DNA of 64,000 nt, taken from Labilibacter sediminis. GTDB lineage: Bacteria > Bacteroidota > Bacteroidia > Bacteroidales > Marinilabiliaceae. Under the pieces are notes generated by a model. It saw only the letters and a program-made list of their open reading frames with translations, searched no databases and was not told the DNA's origin. The first letter of the stretch is position 1. Each line of letters begins with the position of its first letter. The DNA is taken from NCBI RefSeq assembly GCF_005877885.1, contig NZ_VCHY01000001.1:248001-312000 (forward strand). The letters are read 5' to 3'. Below, piece by piece: positions 18,801 to 27,357 of the stretch. The translations under genes were made by a program, and so were the position numbers.

Positions 18801-19960
18801 GTTTCGTGTATGGCATTAATATGATCTTTATTGAGTTTGTTTTTCCCCTTAGCCAGGGAAATATTATTACTATTAAGAACAGAAATATTGTTTTTTGATT
18901 GCCTGGCATCCGAATGAAGGGTATTAAACTTTTTTGTAGCCGACAATTTAACAATTCCCCCTCCGTCTGTTCCTATCCAAATAACCCCTCCTGCATCCTG
19001 ATGAATATCTAAAATAACATCGTAATCCTTATTTGTTTCTGCAACAAGAGAAGGCTTTATATTTACTTTGGTAAAAGTTTTGCTGTGTTTATTAAAAAGA
19101 TACAGACCATGCCCCCATGTTCCAACCCACAATCGCCCCTGGTTGTCGTCCATTAAAGAAAAGGTGCCGGATAATTTTGAGATATGAGGTATGGGAAGGT
19201 TAAAGCGTTCGAAGGTAAAATCTACATAGTTAAAGCGAACTAAGTCCATATCCCAGCCAACAATCCATAAATAAGGATCGTGTGGATCTATAACTACGTC
19301 TGTTACTTCTCTGTTTCCTTTTCTGTTAAGGTTAATATTTTTAAATTTTTCATTTACTTTCTTATACTTTAACCCTTTGTCTGTCCCACACCATATTGTT
19401 GAATCAGAAGTTTGTACTATTCTTCTTACACGATGTTTTTTTAAAAAACGGGTTGAACTGTTGTCTTTATCATATCTAAACAGTCCTTCTTTTAATCCTG
19501 TACCAATCCAGGTTTGACCTTGTAAATCCTCATAAAAGCAATAAATCCGTTTAGGAACCTCAGGCAGTGAATCAGATTTATAACTAAAAGACTCGCGCTG
19601 TACATCGTATATGCTATACCCGCCTGCCTTGGCGCCTATCCATAAACTACCACCTTTACTGTTATATAAACCTTCGACAGATGGATTATGCAAAGTATTG
19701 AAAGAATTAACGCCCGGTTTAAAATGTTTAAAAGTATAACCATCAAATCTGTTTAAGCCCCCTCGTGTGCCGAACCACATAAAACCATATTTATCCTGAC
19801 ATATGGTAGTAACTTCATTATGAGAAAGCCCATTATTTACTGATAAATAACTGATTAAATAATTCTCATTTACATGAGCATCTATTGAAAAAGCTGTTTG
19901 ATTAATTAACAGCAAATTCAACACTAAAACAACTTTAACTTTAAACAAACCTATCATCAT
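15809..19960 (-). CDS. Hybrid two-component system regulator (HTCS) of PUL 1
   Basis: A one-protein sensor and transcription factor that senses a glycan fragment in the periplasm and activates the PUL. The 1383 residues contain, in order, a signal/anchor and two seven-bladed propellers of Reg_prop repeats (many copies of the type GFMWFGTRGGLNRFDG, DLWVGT). A Y_Y_Y immunoglobulin-like domain follows near 740-810, then a membrane helix (WYAIVIYIILVLSVVIVITV) near 830. The HisKA motif has the phosphoacceptor His in NISHEIRTPLTL, near 870. The HATPase has N, G1 and G2 boxes (NNLLSNAFKFTG, GTGIGLALV). The receiver (KILIVEDN; Asp in VVISDVMMP) lies near 1135-1250, and a C-terminal AraC helix-turn-helix ends near YLDIQNFRRSFKNIFG. 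All catalytic residues seen are intact. It lies upstream of PUL 1 on the same strand, separated by 1.15 kb that contains the palindromic element. Confidence 0.95.
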   Translation of the reverse strand: MMIGLFKVKVVLVLNLLLINQTAFSIDAHVNENYLISYLSVNNGLSHNEVTTICQDKYGFMWFGTRGGLNRFDGYTFKHFKPGVNSFNTLHNPSVEGLYNSKGGSLWIGAKAGGYSIYDVQRESFSYKSDSLPEVPKRIYCFYEDLQGQTWIGTGLKEGLFRYDKDNSSTRFLKKHRVRRIVQTSDSTIWCGTDKGLKYKKVNEKFKNINLNRKGNREVTDVVIDPHDPYLWIVGWDMDLVRFNYVDFTFERFNLPIPHISKLSGTFSLMDDNQGRLWVGTWGHGLYLFNKHSKTFTKVNIKPSLVAETNKDYDVILDIHQDAGGVIWIGTDGGGIVKLSATKKFNTLHSDARQSKNNISVLNSNNISLAKGKNKLNKDHINAIHETSDGRLWVGTKGNGLFVTTDKVKYDRVRFQPDDPMYNTSNVVIKSLYEDNTNLLWVSVEDGIYVIDLKKAETPALVQVNKFFNTNAFIGVKKVHDFYMEGDEFWLATQRSGLYLFERKGNSFNNIKVFQSSPEEGQLHSNRVTSIARDKKGNLWVGTYNGLYLYNPEDSVFTSAERLVKGDSKVICNIVTSIWVDDDNTIWFGTPCGLNYIDRLKDNNYSLNYYTVEDGLSGDYVNAILGDERGNVWISTNVGLSKIKKKTGRIRNFNKSDGVGDNHFSESACFLSKDGTMYFGGYSNFTYFKPSEIEVSPIVPKIVVSDFKIYNKQAIVSEKGWLTNNINEIEKLTLGYKEREFSFEISALDYTSPHRNNYAYWLEGYDDDRVFIGNRRHISFSNLEPGDYTLHLYATNSNGLWNEKGFSLPIEILPAPWETWYAIVIYIILVLSVVIVITVIAKKQERLINNIEIEKVLRRQESRVNEYKLNFFTNISHEIRTPLTLILSPLKELLNKDFNNTPAKYFHNKVQLIYNNTGKLTNLVNQLLEFRKMEAGKVILQAQEGDIIGFLEEICDPFSELAITQNVEFKKSWEVNSCKVFFDQEKLGIVFNNLLSNAFKFTGNPSFVSVSFHNEKDDIVIKVSNNGEGIPENDLNHLFDRFYQASGTSHVGGTGIGLALVKSFINLHKGTVSVESTKDELTTFTITLKKGREHLSDKEIASSQSEISTEWLPVVEKRIGTSRSVNSGVKGAKILIVEDNKEVREFVAELLSDQFNIETAVDGIEGFEKVIDLKPDVVISDVMMPRMDGFELCHKIKSNDIVGHIPVLLLTAKSTSNDQLIGTRKGADAYLTKPFDPELLLEKVKLLVANRKLLYSKYSKKVTLEPKDAEISTVEAKFLNKVMDVIEKNLTNRDFDADILAEKVASSPSTLYRKLKKSTQQTPGEFIKSIRLKRAAQFLAESDLSVSEIVEKVGYLDIQNFRRSFKNIFGCVPMEYRKQMQKK

Positions 19961-20055
19961 ACGGCACTTATCATTGAAAATATAAAATTATAAAAAGATC
20001 AGTACTGTCGTAAGAATCTTCTTTCTTAATTTACTCTTTCTTACCAATAAGCGCT

Positions 20056-20099
20056 AAAAAATAAAAACCCAGCCAAATGAAGACTTCCGGCTAGGTTTT
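20056..20099 (-). terminator. Rho-independent terminator of the DUF1254/DUF1214 lipoprotein gene
   Basis: Read on the minus strand, the stem AAAACCTAGCC (20099-20089) pairs with GGCTGGGTTTT (20074-20064), with one mismatch, and is followed by a T-rich run to 20056. It lies 24 bases after the stop of the gene ending at 20124. Confidence 0.8.
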
Positions 20100-20123
20100 A
20101 TATCATGCTTTTTGTATTAAAAT

Positions 20124-21554
20124 CTATTTCATCAACTCCACATCCGGCATAACAAACGACTTATCCCAAAATGGTTGATCCGGACCATACAAACGTAACC
20201 ACACATATGGCTTTTTACCAGATGTTGGTACCCAGTTTGATTCTAATCCTTTGGGAGCTTGAGGGCCAAAATACACATCAACACTTCCATCATCATTCAT
20301 CGTCATATCTGGTGTATTAAACAAACCTAATCCAGATCTTCCTAAATCATTATCGATAAAAGCAAAGGTCTCATCGTCATAAACTGTAATTGACCAAAAC
20401 TGCTTTGCAGGAATATCTTTAGGAATATTCACTTTATAAAGCTTACCAGCCTCTAAAGCTCTTCCTTTAGAATCTTTTATCGGCGCAAGATAAATTGTAG
20501 CGGGATGCTTACCCAACTTTTTAGGATAAAGAGTAAAGAAGTTCCACGCTGCTGCTCTTTTATCTAACTCAATCATGTTATCGGCAATAAAATCAAATCC
20601 ATCAACATCATCCGTGCGCATTACAAAACTCCACCCTCTATTTTCCCAATACAAACCATCTTCGTGATGTTTATATACAAGGTCGTGCATATAATCATAG
20701 GCATCTTTGGCTGCCATATCGAAAATTTCTTTCATTCGTTCCGATGGATTAAATGGTTTACCCGGCTCAATACCAATAGTAGCTAACATACCCATCATTA
20801 CTTTATCTCTTTCAAGTACCGGCTCTACACTAAATATGGCGTGAATATCTTCTAAAGCCCTGTAATCATATCTTGGTAATGTTTGAAGTTTGTGCGGAAT
20901 ACCATCAACAAATTTTGTCTCTTGATCCTTATCTCCCAAGTAATACATTTTCATTGTTTGCGTATAAGCATAGGCATCTTCATCGGTAGCATTTTTACCT
21001 CTGATTGATCTAAAAACCAACGCAACTCTATATGTTGTACATTGTATTGGAAAATATCCTGATGCAGGCAATACTCCTTTATATCCCGGAGGAATAAGCA
21101 GATACTTACCTCCTTTACCTTTATCTGCTCCTGATGGTCCAACCCCTGCAATCGTTGATTGCCACGCATCAACTACCTGACCATATAAACTTGCTTTTTC
21201 AGATACCGCAGGAATATCTAAAACTACCGGCCCGTTTCGTAAATCTGTATAGGCTGTTATGTATGGAGTAGCAGTATTTGCTGTTATAGCCTTATGCTTA
21301 GATAATGCAGGTTTTGAATAGGCTATTACAACATTATCATCAACCGCAGGCAGTTCCATAAAACCTTCACGTAAGCGGTAAATAGCCGTTGCCGGCATGG
21401 CCCAAATTACAGCTTCAAATGCACGTTGGTAGGCAACTTGTTCTTCCAAAGAGTTAAATCTTTTGCTTTCTTCCTGAGTCTCAACAGGAGACTGACAGCT
21501 ACTAATACCAATCATCACAGATATGAGTAACACGGTTATTTTTCTTACGTTCAT
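20124..21554 (-). CDS. DUF1254/DUF1214 lipoprotein, copy 1
   Basis: A 476-residue lipoprotein (lipobox GISSC, Cys20) with the DUF1254 domain in the N-terminal half (VIWAMPATAIYRLREGF; ITAYTDLRNGPVVLDIPAV; LIPPGYKGVLPASGYF). The DUF1214 domain lies in the C-terminal half (IYLAPIKDSKGRALEAGKLY; QFWSITVYDDETFAFIDN; NWVPTSGKKPYVWLRLYGP). The family is widespread and has no settled function. The paired domains often occur in exported proteins. Its paralogue lies 450 bases upstream on the same strand with a repeat-rich block between them, and a sulfatase gene precedes both. What joins the three is not known; an extracytoplasmic enzyme or binding role is only a guess. Confidence 0.8.
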   Translation of the reverse strand: MNVRKITVLLISVMIGISSCQSPVETQEESKRFNSLEEQVAYQRAFEAVIWAMPATAIYRLREGFMELPAVDDNVVIAYSKPALSKHKAITANTATPYITAYTDLRNGPVVLDIPAVSEKASLYGQVVDAWQSTIAGVGPSGADKGKGGKYLLIPPGYKGVLPASGYFPIQCTTYRVALVFRSIRGKNATDEDAYAYTQTMKMYYLGDKDQETKFVDGIPHKLQTLPRYDYRALEDIHAIFSVEPVLERDKVMMGMLATIGIEPGKPFNPSERMKEIFDMAAKDAYDYMHDLVYKHHEDGLYWENRGWSFVMRTDDVDGFDFIADNMIELDKRAAAWNFFTLYPKKLGKHPATIYLAPIKDSKGRALEAGKLYKVNIPKDIPAKQFWSITVYDDETFAFIDNDLGRSGLGLFNTPDMTMNDDGSVDVYFGPQAPKGLESNWVPTSGKKPYVWLRLYGPDQPFWDKSFVMPDVELMK

Positions 21555-21589
21555 AATACTATATTCTAATAGATAATTCCAATCAAGAT

Positions 21590-21890
21590 TTAAAACTTCT
21601 GTATTAAATCATTTATCTCAGGGACTTCATCCCTAAAACCCTGACTTCCTTTTCTTTTCTTGATAAAAGAAAGGAAGCAAAGAAAATCAAGACTGCGCCC
21701 CTTTGCTATAAAAACACCAGCCTGCCGGCTGGCAGGTACGGTTGGTTTGTCTAAATCGCTAAAACTCGCTTCTTCCTTCCTCAGAAGCTCAAACAAATCG
21801 CAATTTTACGACAAACAACCTTGTTTTTATGCTCACAGGACAAGGTCAAGGTGAAGACAAGCTGGCTTTGCTAAAAAAATACCATATTTA
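21590..21890. repeat. Inverted-repeat-rich intergenic block
   Basis: A noncoding block, richer in G and C than its surroundings, packed with palindromes. It holds AGGGA/TCCCT at 21620-21634, and CTTCCT (21645-21650) pairing through a bulge with AGGAAG near 21671-21676. CCAGCC (21717-21722) / GGCTGG (21727-21732) competes with CCTGCC (21721-21726) / GGCAGG (21731-21736). GTTTGTC near 21746 pairs with GACAAAC near 21810. Short open frames on both strands here look spurious. Blocks of this kind are common intergenic repeats in Bacteroidota genomes, from memory; that was not checked. Confidence 0.55.
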
Positions 21891-21955
21891 ACTCTTGATT
21901 GGCATAGATAATTATTTATACATCAATGTGATATTGACAATGCATAATACCATTA

Positions 21956-21989
21956 GCAATTCATCCATTGATAATTTTAGATGAATTGC
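21956..21989 (-). terminator. Hairpin downstream of DUF1254/DUF1214 copy 2
   Basis: A perfect 10-bp inverted repeat GCAATTCATC (21956-21965) / GATGAATTGC (21980-21989), 20 bases after the stop at 22009. No T run follows on the minus strand, so it may be a transcript-end stabilising hairpin rather than a full terminator. Confidence 0.5.
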
Positions 21990-22008
21990 CTTTATAAACT
22001 GTATTGCA

Positions 22009-23478
22009 CTAATTTACCTTTACTAACTGAGGAAACTGATATTTTAGGCTTATCACTTCTTCATGCGGCTCGTACATTCTTAAGATAAGATAAAAACCAC
22101 CTTTAGGAGCAGGTAACCAGTTGTCTGTATTTTCTGGTTTTTCGTTCTGAATTAAAATATCAAACGAGCCGTCTGTATTTCTTTTCAATGCTTTTGATTC
22201 TGAACTAAATTTATAACGATTTAATTCATTATCCACAAACAACTTATTGGTAGCATCATACAATGTTAACGACCAAAATGAATTAACAGGAGGCTCTTTA
22301 TCGAAATGAATTTTGTAACTATTTACACCAGATACCGGCTTATTATCACTATCCGTGAAACGAATAGGGTACATGGCTTCTTTTTCTCCCTGACCACCCA
22401 AATACGGACCTGCAATTAATGAACGAAAAGAAAAATCATAACCATAATTATCAAGTTTTAAGGCTACATTCCATCCATTGTTTACATAAGAAGAAGAGTA
22501 CATAGAAGCTAAGATTGCCAAAGGGCCCTCAACTGCTGCTTCTTTTAATCCTTTAATTCTATTGGCATTTAATGATTTCTCGTCAAACTTACCGTCTTTA
22601 ATTCCGATTCGCTCTAATTGACCAACTAAAGATTTGTCATCATCTAAAATTTGGTTTTGACCGATGGCAAATGCCAAATAACGGTAAAATCGTAAAGTAT
22701 CACTAACATCATATTTAGGCATCGTTGGCAAAGCTGTTGATTTTACCACATTCTTTTTCCCTTTATACTCACTAAGCGATTTTAGTACAAATCGATCTTG
22801 CAAAGCATGAACTTTAGATACATCTTCTCCTTCTAAAACATGAATTCTACCCCAAAGCCAGGTTTTCTGTGTTTTCACCTCAACCTTTTTCGAAATCCCT
22901 TTCGGTAACCTACCTTGCCACCCTGGAGGAATTAATGCTACTTTTTGTGCTTTAGTACCGGTATTTCTTTTTCCGATATATTCAGTCAAGTTATGATACA
23001 TATCAAACACGTTTACCACATAATAGCGACCATCTGTATCAGGTGTTTCTAAAATATAAGGCTCCGTTAAATCAACTACAGCACTCATATAATAAGTATC
23101 ATTGTTAGCCGTTGGCATGTCTGTATCTTCTGCTGTAGGCAAACGCTTAGCCCAACCAATTTCATTTAAAGGAGCACGATAGCTGGTAGCAGGCTTTGGA
23201 TTAGGAACATCAATATATTCTCTCATCGCCTGCTCCATACGTACCATTGCATAACCCCATTCATAAGCAAGCGTACCTACAGCCTTGGCATCTATATAAT
23301 CACCTTTTGCACCAATTTCGGTAGAAGGAGCCACACTAATGATAGGATCCTCTTGTTGGGCTACTAAATCTGATAGTTTATTTTCCTGCTTATCACTTTT
23401 ACAACAGGTATCTGATTTCTTAGTACATGATGTAAATAACAATACCCCTATAACTGCTGTATACAATATTTTTTTCAT
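22009..23478 (-). CDS. DUF1254/DUF1214 lipoprotein, copy 2
   Basis: A 489-residue lipoprotein (lipobox LLFTSC, Cys18, followed by a Cys-containing linker KKSDTCCKSDK). It shares the two-domain plan of the downstream paralogue: DUF1254 with YEWGYAMVRMEQ, NDTYYMSAVVDLTEPYIL and ALIPPGWQGRLPKG; DUF1214 with SFWSLTLYDATNKLFVDN and NWLPAPKGGFYLILRMYEP. The two are clearly diverged and not a recent duplication. An arylsulfatase gene lies 200 bases upstream on the same strand. The function of the family is not established. The vicinal CC pair after the lipobox could be a metal or disulfide site, which is speculation. Confidence 0.8.
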   Translation of the reverse strand: MKKILYTAVIGVLLFTSCTKKSDTCCKSDKQENKLSDLVAQQEDPIISVAPSTEIGAKGDYIDAKAVGTLAYEWGYAMVRMEQAMREYIDVPNPKPATSYRAPLNEIGWAKRLPTAEDTDMPTANNDTYYMSAVVDLTEPYILETPDTDGRYYVVNVFDMYHNLTEYIGKRNTGTKAQKVALIPPGWQGRLPKGISKKVEVKTQKTWLWGRIHVLEGEDVSKVHALQDRFVLKSLSEYKGKKNVVKSTALPTMPKYDVSDTLRFYRYLAFAIGQNQILDDDKSLVGQLERIGIKDGKFDEKSLNANRIKGLKEAAVEGPLAILASMYSSSYVNNGWNVALKLDNYGYDFSFRSLIAGPYLGGQGEKEAMYPIRFTDSDNKPVSGVNSYKIHFDKEPPVNSFWSLTLYDATNKLFVDNELNRYKFSSESKALKRNTDGSFDILIQNEKPENTDNWLPAPKGGFYLILRMYEPHEEVISLKYQFPQLVKVN

Positions 23479-23683
23479 CTGTATAAAAATTTATCTTCAT
23501 TTGTCAGATGAAACTCCCAAATAAATTTGATCATCCTCCTGTGTATCAATTTGGATAATCAAATTTACATGCTCATTTCATGTGTATAATATTTATTTCT
23601 TAATAGCATATGCTTCACTTTTAATCTTATAGTGACATATACACTAATTCATTGTGAAGTCTTTAAATACTTTCATTATCAGG

Positions 23684-25222
23684 TTACTTTCCTGAAGCTT
23701 TTTCAATTTGATTCATAATTGCTGCTACACCTATTCCTGCACCTTTTTGACGAGGAGGAAACTCCTGCATACTTTTTACAAATTCTTTTACAGGCGGCGC
23801 TATCATCGGTAATATCCAGGTTTTCTCTTTCATCCACAAGAAATGCCCTTGTGTTTCCGGCGTTCTTTCATATGGATCTAATTTGATATCTATAATCATA
23901 CCTGCCGGAAGTTTCTCCGGAGCTTTAACCCACTCATCTTTTAAAGCCAAATGAATTTTCCAATTATCTACGCGTATAGCATTTAAATCATTTTCTCCAA
24001 AGTAAAAGAATTCGTGACGCTTGGTTTTACCCTTACCCGTTAATACATCCATTTGGTTGTAACCGTCAATATGGACTTTATATTGTTTACCATTTACTTT
24101 TTTACCTTTTAACAGCTCCTCTTTTATATTTTCCTCTCCTACTGCTGCCATTAACGTTGGCAACCAATCTTCTGCCGTAAAAAACTCACCGCTATACTTA
24201 CCAGCTTCAACTTTACCTGGCCATCGAACTAACATTGGCACTCTAAGGCCTCCATCCCAAGTAGTCCCTTTTTCACCACGGAAACTTGCTGTCCCGGCAC
24301 TTGGCCAATGCGAAAGGTTTACTCCATTATCAGATGTAAATAGTAAAATAGTATTATCTGAAATACCCATTTCATCCAACTTATCTAACAATTCACCTAT
24401 AAGGTAATCCATATGCATTAATCCATCAGCATATTTACCATGACCACTTTTTCCTTCCCACTCCTCGCTTACAAAAATCTCTTGATGCATACGTGTTGGG
24501 CAAAACCAAAGGAAAAATGGATCACCTTTCTTTTGAGTGCGATCTAACCAGTCTTTTGATATTTCAAGAACTTCATCATCAAAAGTTTCCTGTCGTTTAG
24601 CAAATAATGTTCCTCTGTCTTCAATAATTTGCTTACCTACTTTTCCAAAGCGAGGATCAACTGTTGTGTCATCAACATTGCTTGCTTTTGTATAAAGTAC
24701 ATTACGCGGACGACCAGGGTAATCTGGATCCTTAGGAAACTCAGGTTGCTCAGGCATATTCATCATGTTTAAATGATAAAGTACTCCAAAAAACTCATCA
24801 AATCCATGAACTGTTGGAAGGTGTTCATTACGATCTCCTACATGACTTTTCCCGAACTGTGCTGTTGCATAACCTTTATCTTTTAATAACTCTGCCAAAG
24901 TAACATCTTCGGCTTGCATACCCAAATGAGAACCTGGTTGTCCTACAGAAGTAAGTCCGGTTCGAATAGGGTACTGACCTGTAATAAATGCTGCTCTACC
25001 TGCTGTACAACTTGGGTGTGCGTAAAAGTCACTCAGCATCATACCTTCTTCTGCAATTCTATCTATATTTGGCGTATTAACAGCCCCCAATCCTCTATGA
25101 TATGCTGATATATCCATTGGTGCTACATCGTCAGTTGTTATGACAACAATATTTGGCTTTTGTGCAGTAGCACTTACAGCTAAGCCTGCAATCATAAAAA
25201 ATGATAATAATAACTTTTTCAT
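23684..25222 (-). CDS. Secreted arylsulfatase-like type I sulfatase
   Basis: A 512-residue formylglycine sulfatase with a signal peptide cut near AVSATAQ. Metal-binding aspartates are in TTDDVAP (31-32). The maturation motif is CTAGR with Cys72 (C-x-A-x-R type), unlike the CxPSR type of the two PUL 1 sulfatases. The distal metal site is LFTSDNGVNLSHWP. The pattern GEKGTTWDGGLRVPMLVRWPGKV is typical of the arylsulfatase A-like S1 group. It stands outside a susCD cluster, followed by the two DUF1254/DUF1214 lipoproteins on the same strand, so it may serve sulfate scavenging or a different substrate. The substrate is unknown. Confidence 0.88.
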   Translation of the reverse strand: MKKLLLSFFMIAGLAVSATAQKPNIVVITTDDVAPMDISAYHRGLGAVNTPNIDRIAEEGMMLSDFYAHPSCTAGRAAFITGQYPIRTGLTSVGQPGSHLGMQAEDVTLAELLKDKGYATAQFGKSHVGDRNEHLPTVHGFDEFFGVLYHLNMMNMPEQPEFPKDPDYPGRPRNVLYTKASNVDDTTVDPRFGKVGKQIIEDRGTLFAKRQETFDDEVLEISKDWLDRTQKKGDPFFLWFCPTRMHQEIFVSEEWEGKSGHGKYADGLMHMDYLIGELLDKLDEMGISDNTILLFTSDNGVNLSHWPSAGTASFRGEKGTTWDGGLRVPMLVRWPGKVEAGKYSGEFFTAEDWLPTLMAAVGEENIKEELLKGKKVNGKQYKVHIDGYNQMDVLTGKGKTKRHEFFYFGENDLNAIRVDNWKIHLALKDEWVKAPEKLPAGMIIDIKLDPYERTPETQGHFLWMKEKTWILPMIAPPVKEFVKSMQEFPPRQKGAGIGVAAIMNQIEKASGK

Positions 25223-25793
25223 TTTTATTTATTTTATTGGTAAAACTCTAATTTCTATTTTGTTGATCGTTTATCTTTACTTTATAAACCTTATTCCATA
25301 TTCTATTTATATGTACAACAGGCTATATTTCCGAACTATAATAAGATTACGAGTAGTTCACAAAAGTTGATGAATAATTTTAGATTACCAAACTTTTGAA
25401 CCTTTCGTTCTATAGTTTCATTCGTGAAATTATATTTACTTAAGATTACCTTTACTTCATATAAACATCACAGTGCACTAGTATGAGTTTCTACAGTTAA
25501 AATTTATATAACAAATATGCGACTATGGATTCGATCTCTTTAGAGAGAATAACCTAATGTTTGTTTTTAGGTGAATCACTTAGTACAAATTACAATAAAA
25601 TCAAATGATAGTCGAGTGGAAATTAAATGTACTAAGCTGAAATCGACAAAATATCACTGACTCATGACGCCTGCAAATATTGTTTTTCACTAAAATACAA
25701 CGAGCAAAAACGATATTTACATCAGGTTTCATTTAGCCTTTTATAATATCTGAGGTCTATAATTTTGGATTACAATACAGAAGGTTAGCAAAT
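25223..25793. other. Intergenic region without a gene
   Basis: About 570 AT-rich bases. The only structure noticed is an 8-bp inverted repeat CAAAAGTT (25361-25368) / AACTTTTG (25391-25398). No convincing promoter box or small gene was found. Confidence 0.5.
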
Positions 25794-25832
25794 GAAAAAT
25801 AAAACCTTATTTAAATTAAACCTAAAAGGTTT
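25794..25832 (-). terminator. Terminator overlapping the end of the BamA/TamA-like gene
   Basis: On the minus strand AAACCTT (25832-25826) pairs with AAGGTTT (about 25809-25803) and is followed by TATTTTT. The left arm covers the TAG stop codon of the gene. Confidence 0.6.
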
Positions 25833-27081
25833 CGTTAATTCCCAAATAAAAGCCCTTGGCTCCATATTTACCCCATGCATAATCTAAGGTTAGGTTAGTT
25901 CTTCGTTTTTTATTAATCATTATACGTAATCCTACTCCACCAGCCACATCTAAATGATCAAATAAATGAATATTATTCATTCGATTACTGGCAGTAGTAG
26001 CATTAACAAAGGCTACAGCTCCAAAAGTATCCTTGTTTTTTTGTAAAGGGAATCGGTACTCAACCTCTCCATACCAAATATCCTCACCTATAAAACGTCC
26101 CTTAGTGTAAGCCCTTCCAGACTTTCCAAACTGATCCCAGCCCACTGCGGGTAAATCTAAATAAGGCACATTTCCAGAAGTAACAGATGATGCGTATGTC
26201 CAGAAGGCCACCATATGACGAGGTCTATTTTTATTTAAACTGATATAATCTCTAAATTCAGCCCATAGCATAGTAGATCTCTGATCACTACCCATAAACT
26301 CTGAATTCATTCTAAAATTAACATAGGCATATCTACCCGAATATGGATTTGTGGTATTATCGCGACTATCGTATAGTACATTTAAAGACACACCAGATAA
26401 AGCATAACCTGTAGTAGAAAAACCGTGTGCAGTATTATATAAGTAATGACTGGTAAGTACAGGAATTTCTGCTTCCAAATCCAACAAATTATCCTCAATA
26501 TTGGAGTGTATATCCAGATGATATCCTACTCCTAAAAACAACCTGGTATCCTTATAGCGCTTCATAGCAGTTTCATGAAAACGCACATAATTAAACTCGA
26601 GCATTTGAGCTTCTTTTATAGGTGCACTTAACATATCATCCTGATACTCGAAACCACCGTCTACAATTTTGTTTGAATTAGGCCCTGTTCCTAAACCAAA
26701 ACTAGGTTGCGATGTTATAAAATAACGCCAATCTCCTATAAAATTCCAAGTATCACCCTCTGTAAATACATTTGTTTTTGCCGTTAAAATTAGTTGTTTA
26801 TTGGTGGTATAGATTACCGAACCTAAACCTGATGAAATAGTTGTTTTTGCAGGATCACCCATAAACCATGTTGCTCCTGGCGCTACCCCGTACATAAACC
26901 CATTGGTTGGGTTAGAAGCTAAAATAGGCAGTGGGATAAACGCAACATTTTTTTCCTTTTTATCTTTTGCATCATTAACTCCCTTACTTCCATCATGCTG
27001 TGCATTACCTACATTTAAAATAAACATAAAAGTTAGCAGTACAGCCATTCTATATTTTTTTAATCCTACCATATTAAGCAT
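25822..27081 (-). CDS. BamA/TamA-family outer-membrane beta-barrel protein
   Basis: A 419-residue exported protein with a signal peptide ending LNVGNAQ, matching the C-terminal barrel ('bacterial surface antigen', Omp85-type) of BamA/TamA-like proteins. It shows PLPILASNPTNGFMYGVAPG, VSLNVLYDSRDNTTNPYSGRY and GEVEYRFPL. The ending is AGGVGLRIMINKKRRTNLTLDYAWG, with a terminal strand to Phe. There are no POTRA domains, so it is a short barrel-only member and not BamA itself. A role in outer-membrane transport or assembly is possible but unassigned. A small lipoprotein gene lies about 100 bases upstream, with a hairpin between them. A second ATG three codons in is an alternative start. Confidence 0.82.
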   Translation of the reverse strand: MLNMVGLKKYRMAVLLTFMFILNVGNAQHDGSKGVNDAKDKKEKNVAFIPLPILASNPTNGFMYGVAPGATWFMGDPAKTTISSGLGSVIYTTNKQLILTAKTNVFTEGDTWNFIGDWRYFITSQPSFGLGTGPNSNKIVDGGFEYQDDMLSAPIKEAQMLEFNYVRFHETAMKRYKDTRLFLGVGYHLDIHSNIEDNLLDLEAEIPVLTSHYLYNTAHGFSTTGYALSGVSLNVLYDSRDNTTNPYSGRYAYVNFRMNSEFMGSDQRSTMLWAEFRDYISLNKNRPRHMVAFWTYASSVTSGNVPYLDLPAVGWDQFGKSGRAYTKGRFIGEDIWYGEVEYRFPLQKNKDTFGAVAFVNATTASNRMNNIHLFDHLDVAGGVGLRIMINKKRRTNLTLDYAWGKYGAKGFYLGINETF

Positions 27082-27114
27082 ATATAAAGTGTTATACTAT
27101 TTCTTTAAAGAGCT

Positions 27115-27151
27115 TATAAAACAAATCCCTATCCGCTTCGGATAAGGATTT
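27115..27151 (-). terminator. Hairpin between the small lipoprotein and the BamA/TamA-like gene
   Basis: An interrupted stem AAATCC..ATCCG (27123-27135) / CGGAT..GGATTT (27139-27151) with a 3-base loop. On the minus strand it is followed by GTTTTAT. It probably ends the small lipoprotein transcript, at least in part. Confidence 0.6.
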
Positions 27152-27183
27152 ATTTCTGCGTTTTATCTGCGGTAAGCAAGGTC

Positions 27184-27357
27184 CTATAAAGGATTCACAA
27201 CCGGATTTTCAGGTAGAGGTTGCTCAGCTGTTGGCGGAATTGGTTGAATCTTCTCTGGCACTTCAGGTTGTGGGTCTTCATTGCTTGAACATGACACCAT
27301 GATTGCTGAAGCTGTAATTGCTACAGCTACTAATAAAAATTTAAACTTTTTCATCAT
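27184..27357 (-). CDS. Small proline-rich lipoprotein (57 aa)
   Basis: A short frame with a clear lipoprotein signal: MMKKFKFLLVAVAITASA, then lipobox IMVSC (Cys23 counted from the first Met), followed by SSNEDPQPE. The mature part is about 35 residues, rich in Pro and Glu (IQPIPPTAEQPLPENPVV), ending at TAG 27184. The Ser after the lipidated Cys and the acidic start suggest surface or outer-membrane placement. It lies upstream of the BamA/TamA-like gene on the same strand. No family was recognised. The basic start, hydrophobic core and lipobox together are unlikely by chance. The ATG at 27354 is an equivalent start. Confidence 0.75.
   Translation of the reverse strand: MMKKFKFLLVAVAITASAIMVSCSSNEDPQPEVPEKIQPIPPTAEQPLPENPVVNPL

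Noticed and set aside
21590-21854. Two overlapping open frames of 64-68 codons on opposite strands
   Set aside because: Both are read through the inverted-repeat block; neither has a plausible protein pattern or start context.
25822-27081. The barrel protein as BamA itself
   Set aside because: It has about 420 residues and no POTRA domains, whereas BamA is about twice as long and is normally next to envelope genes.
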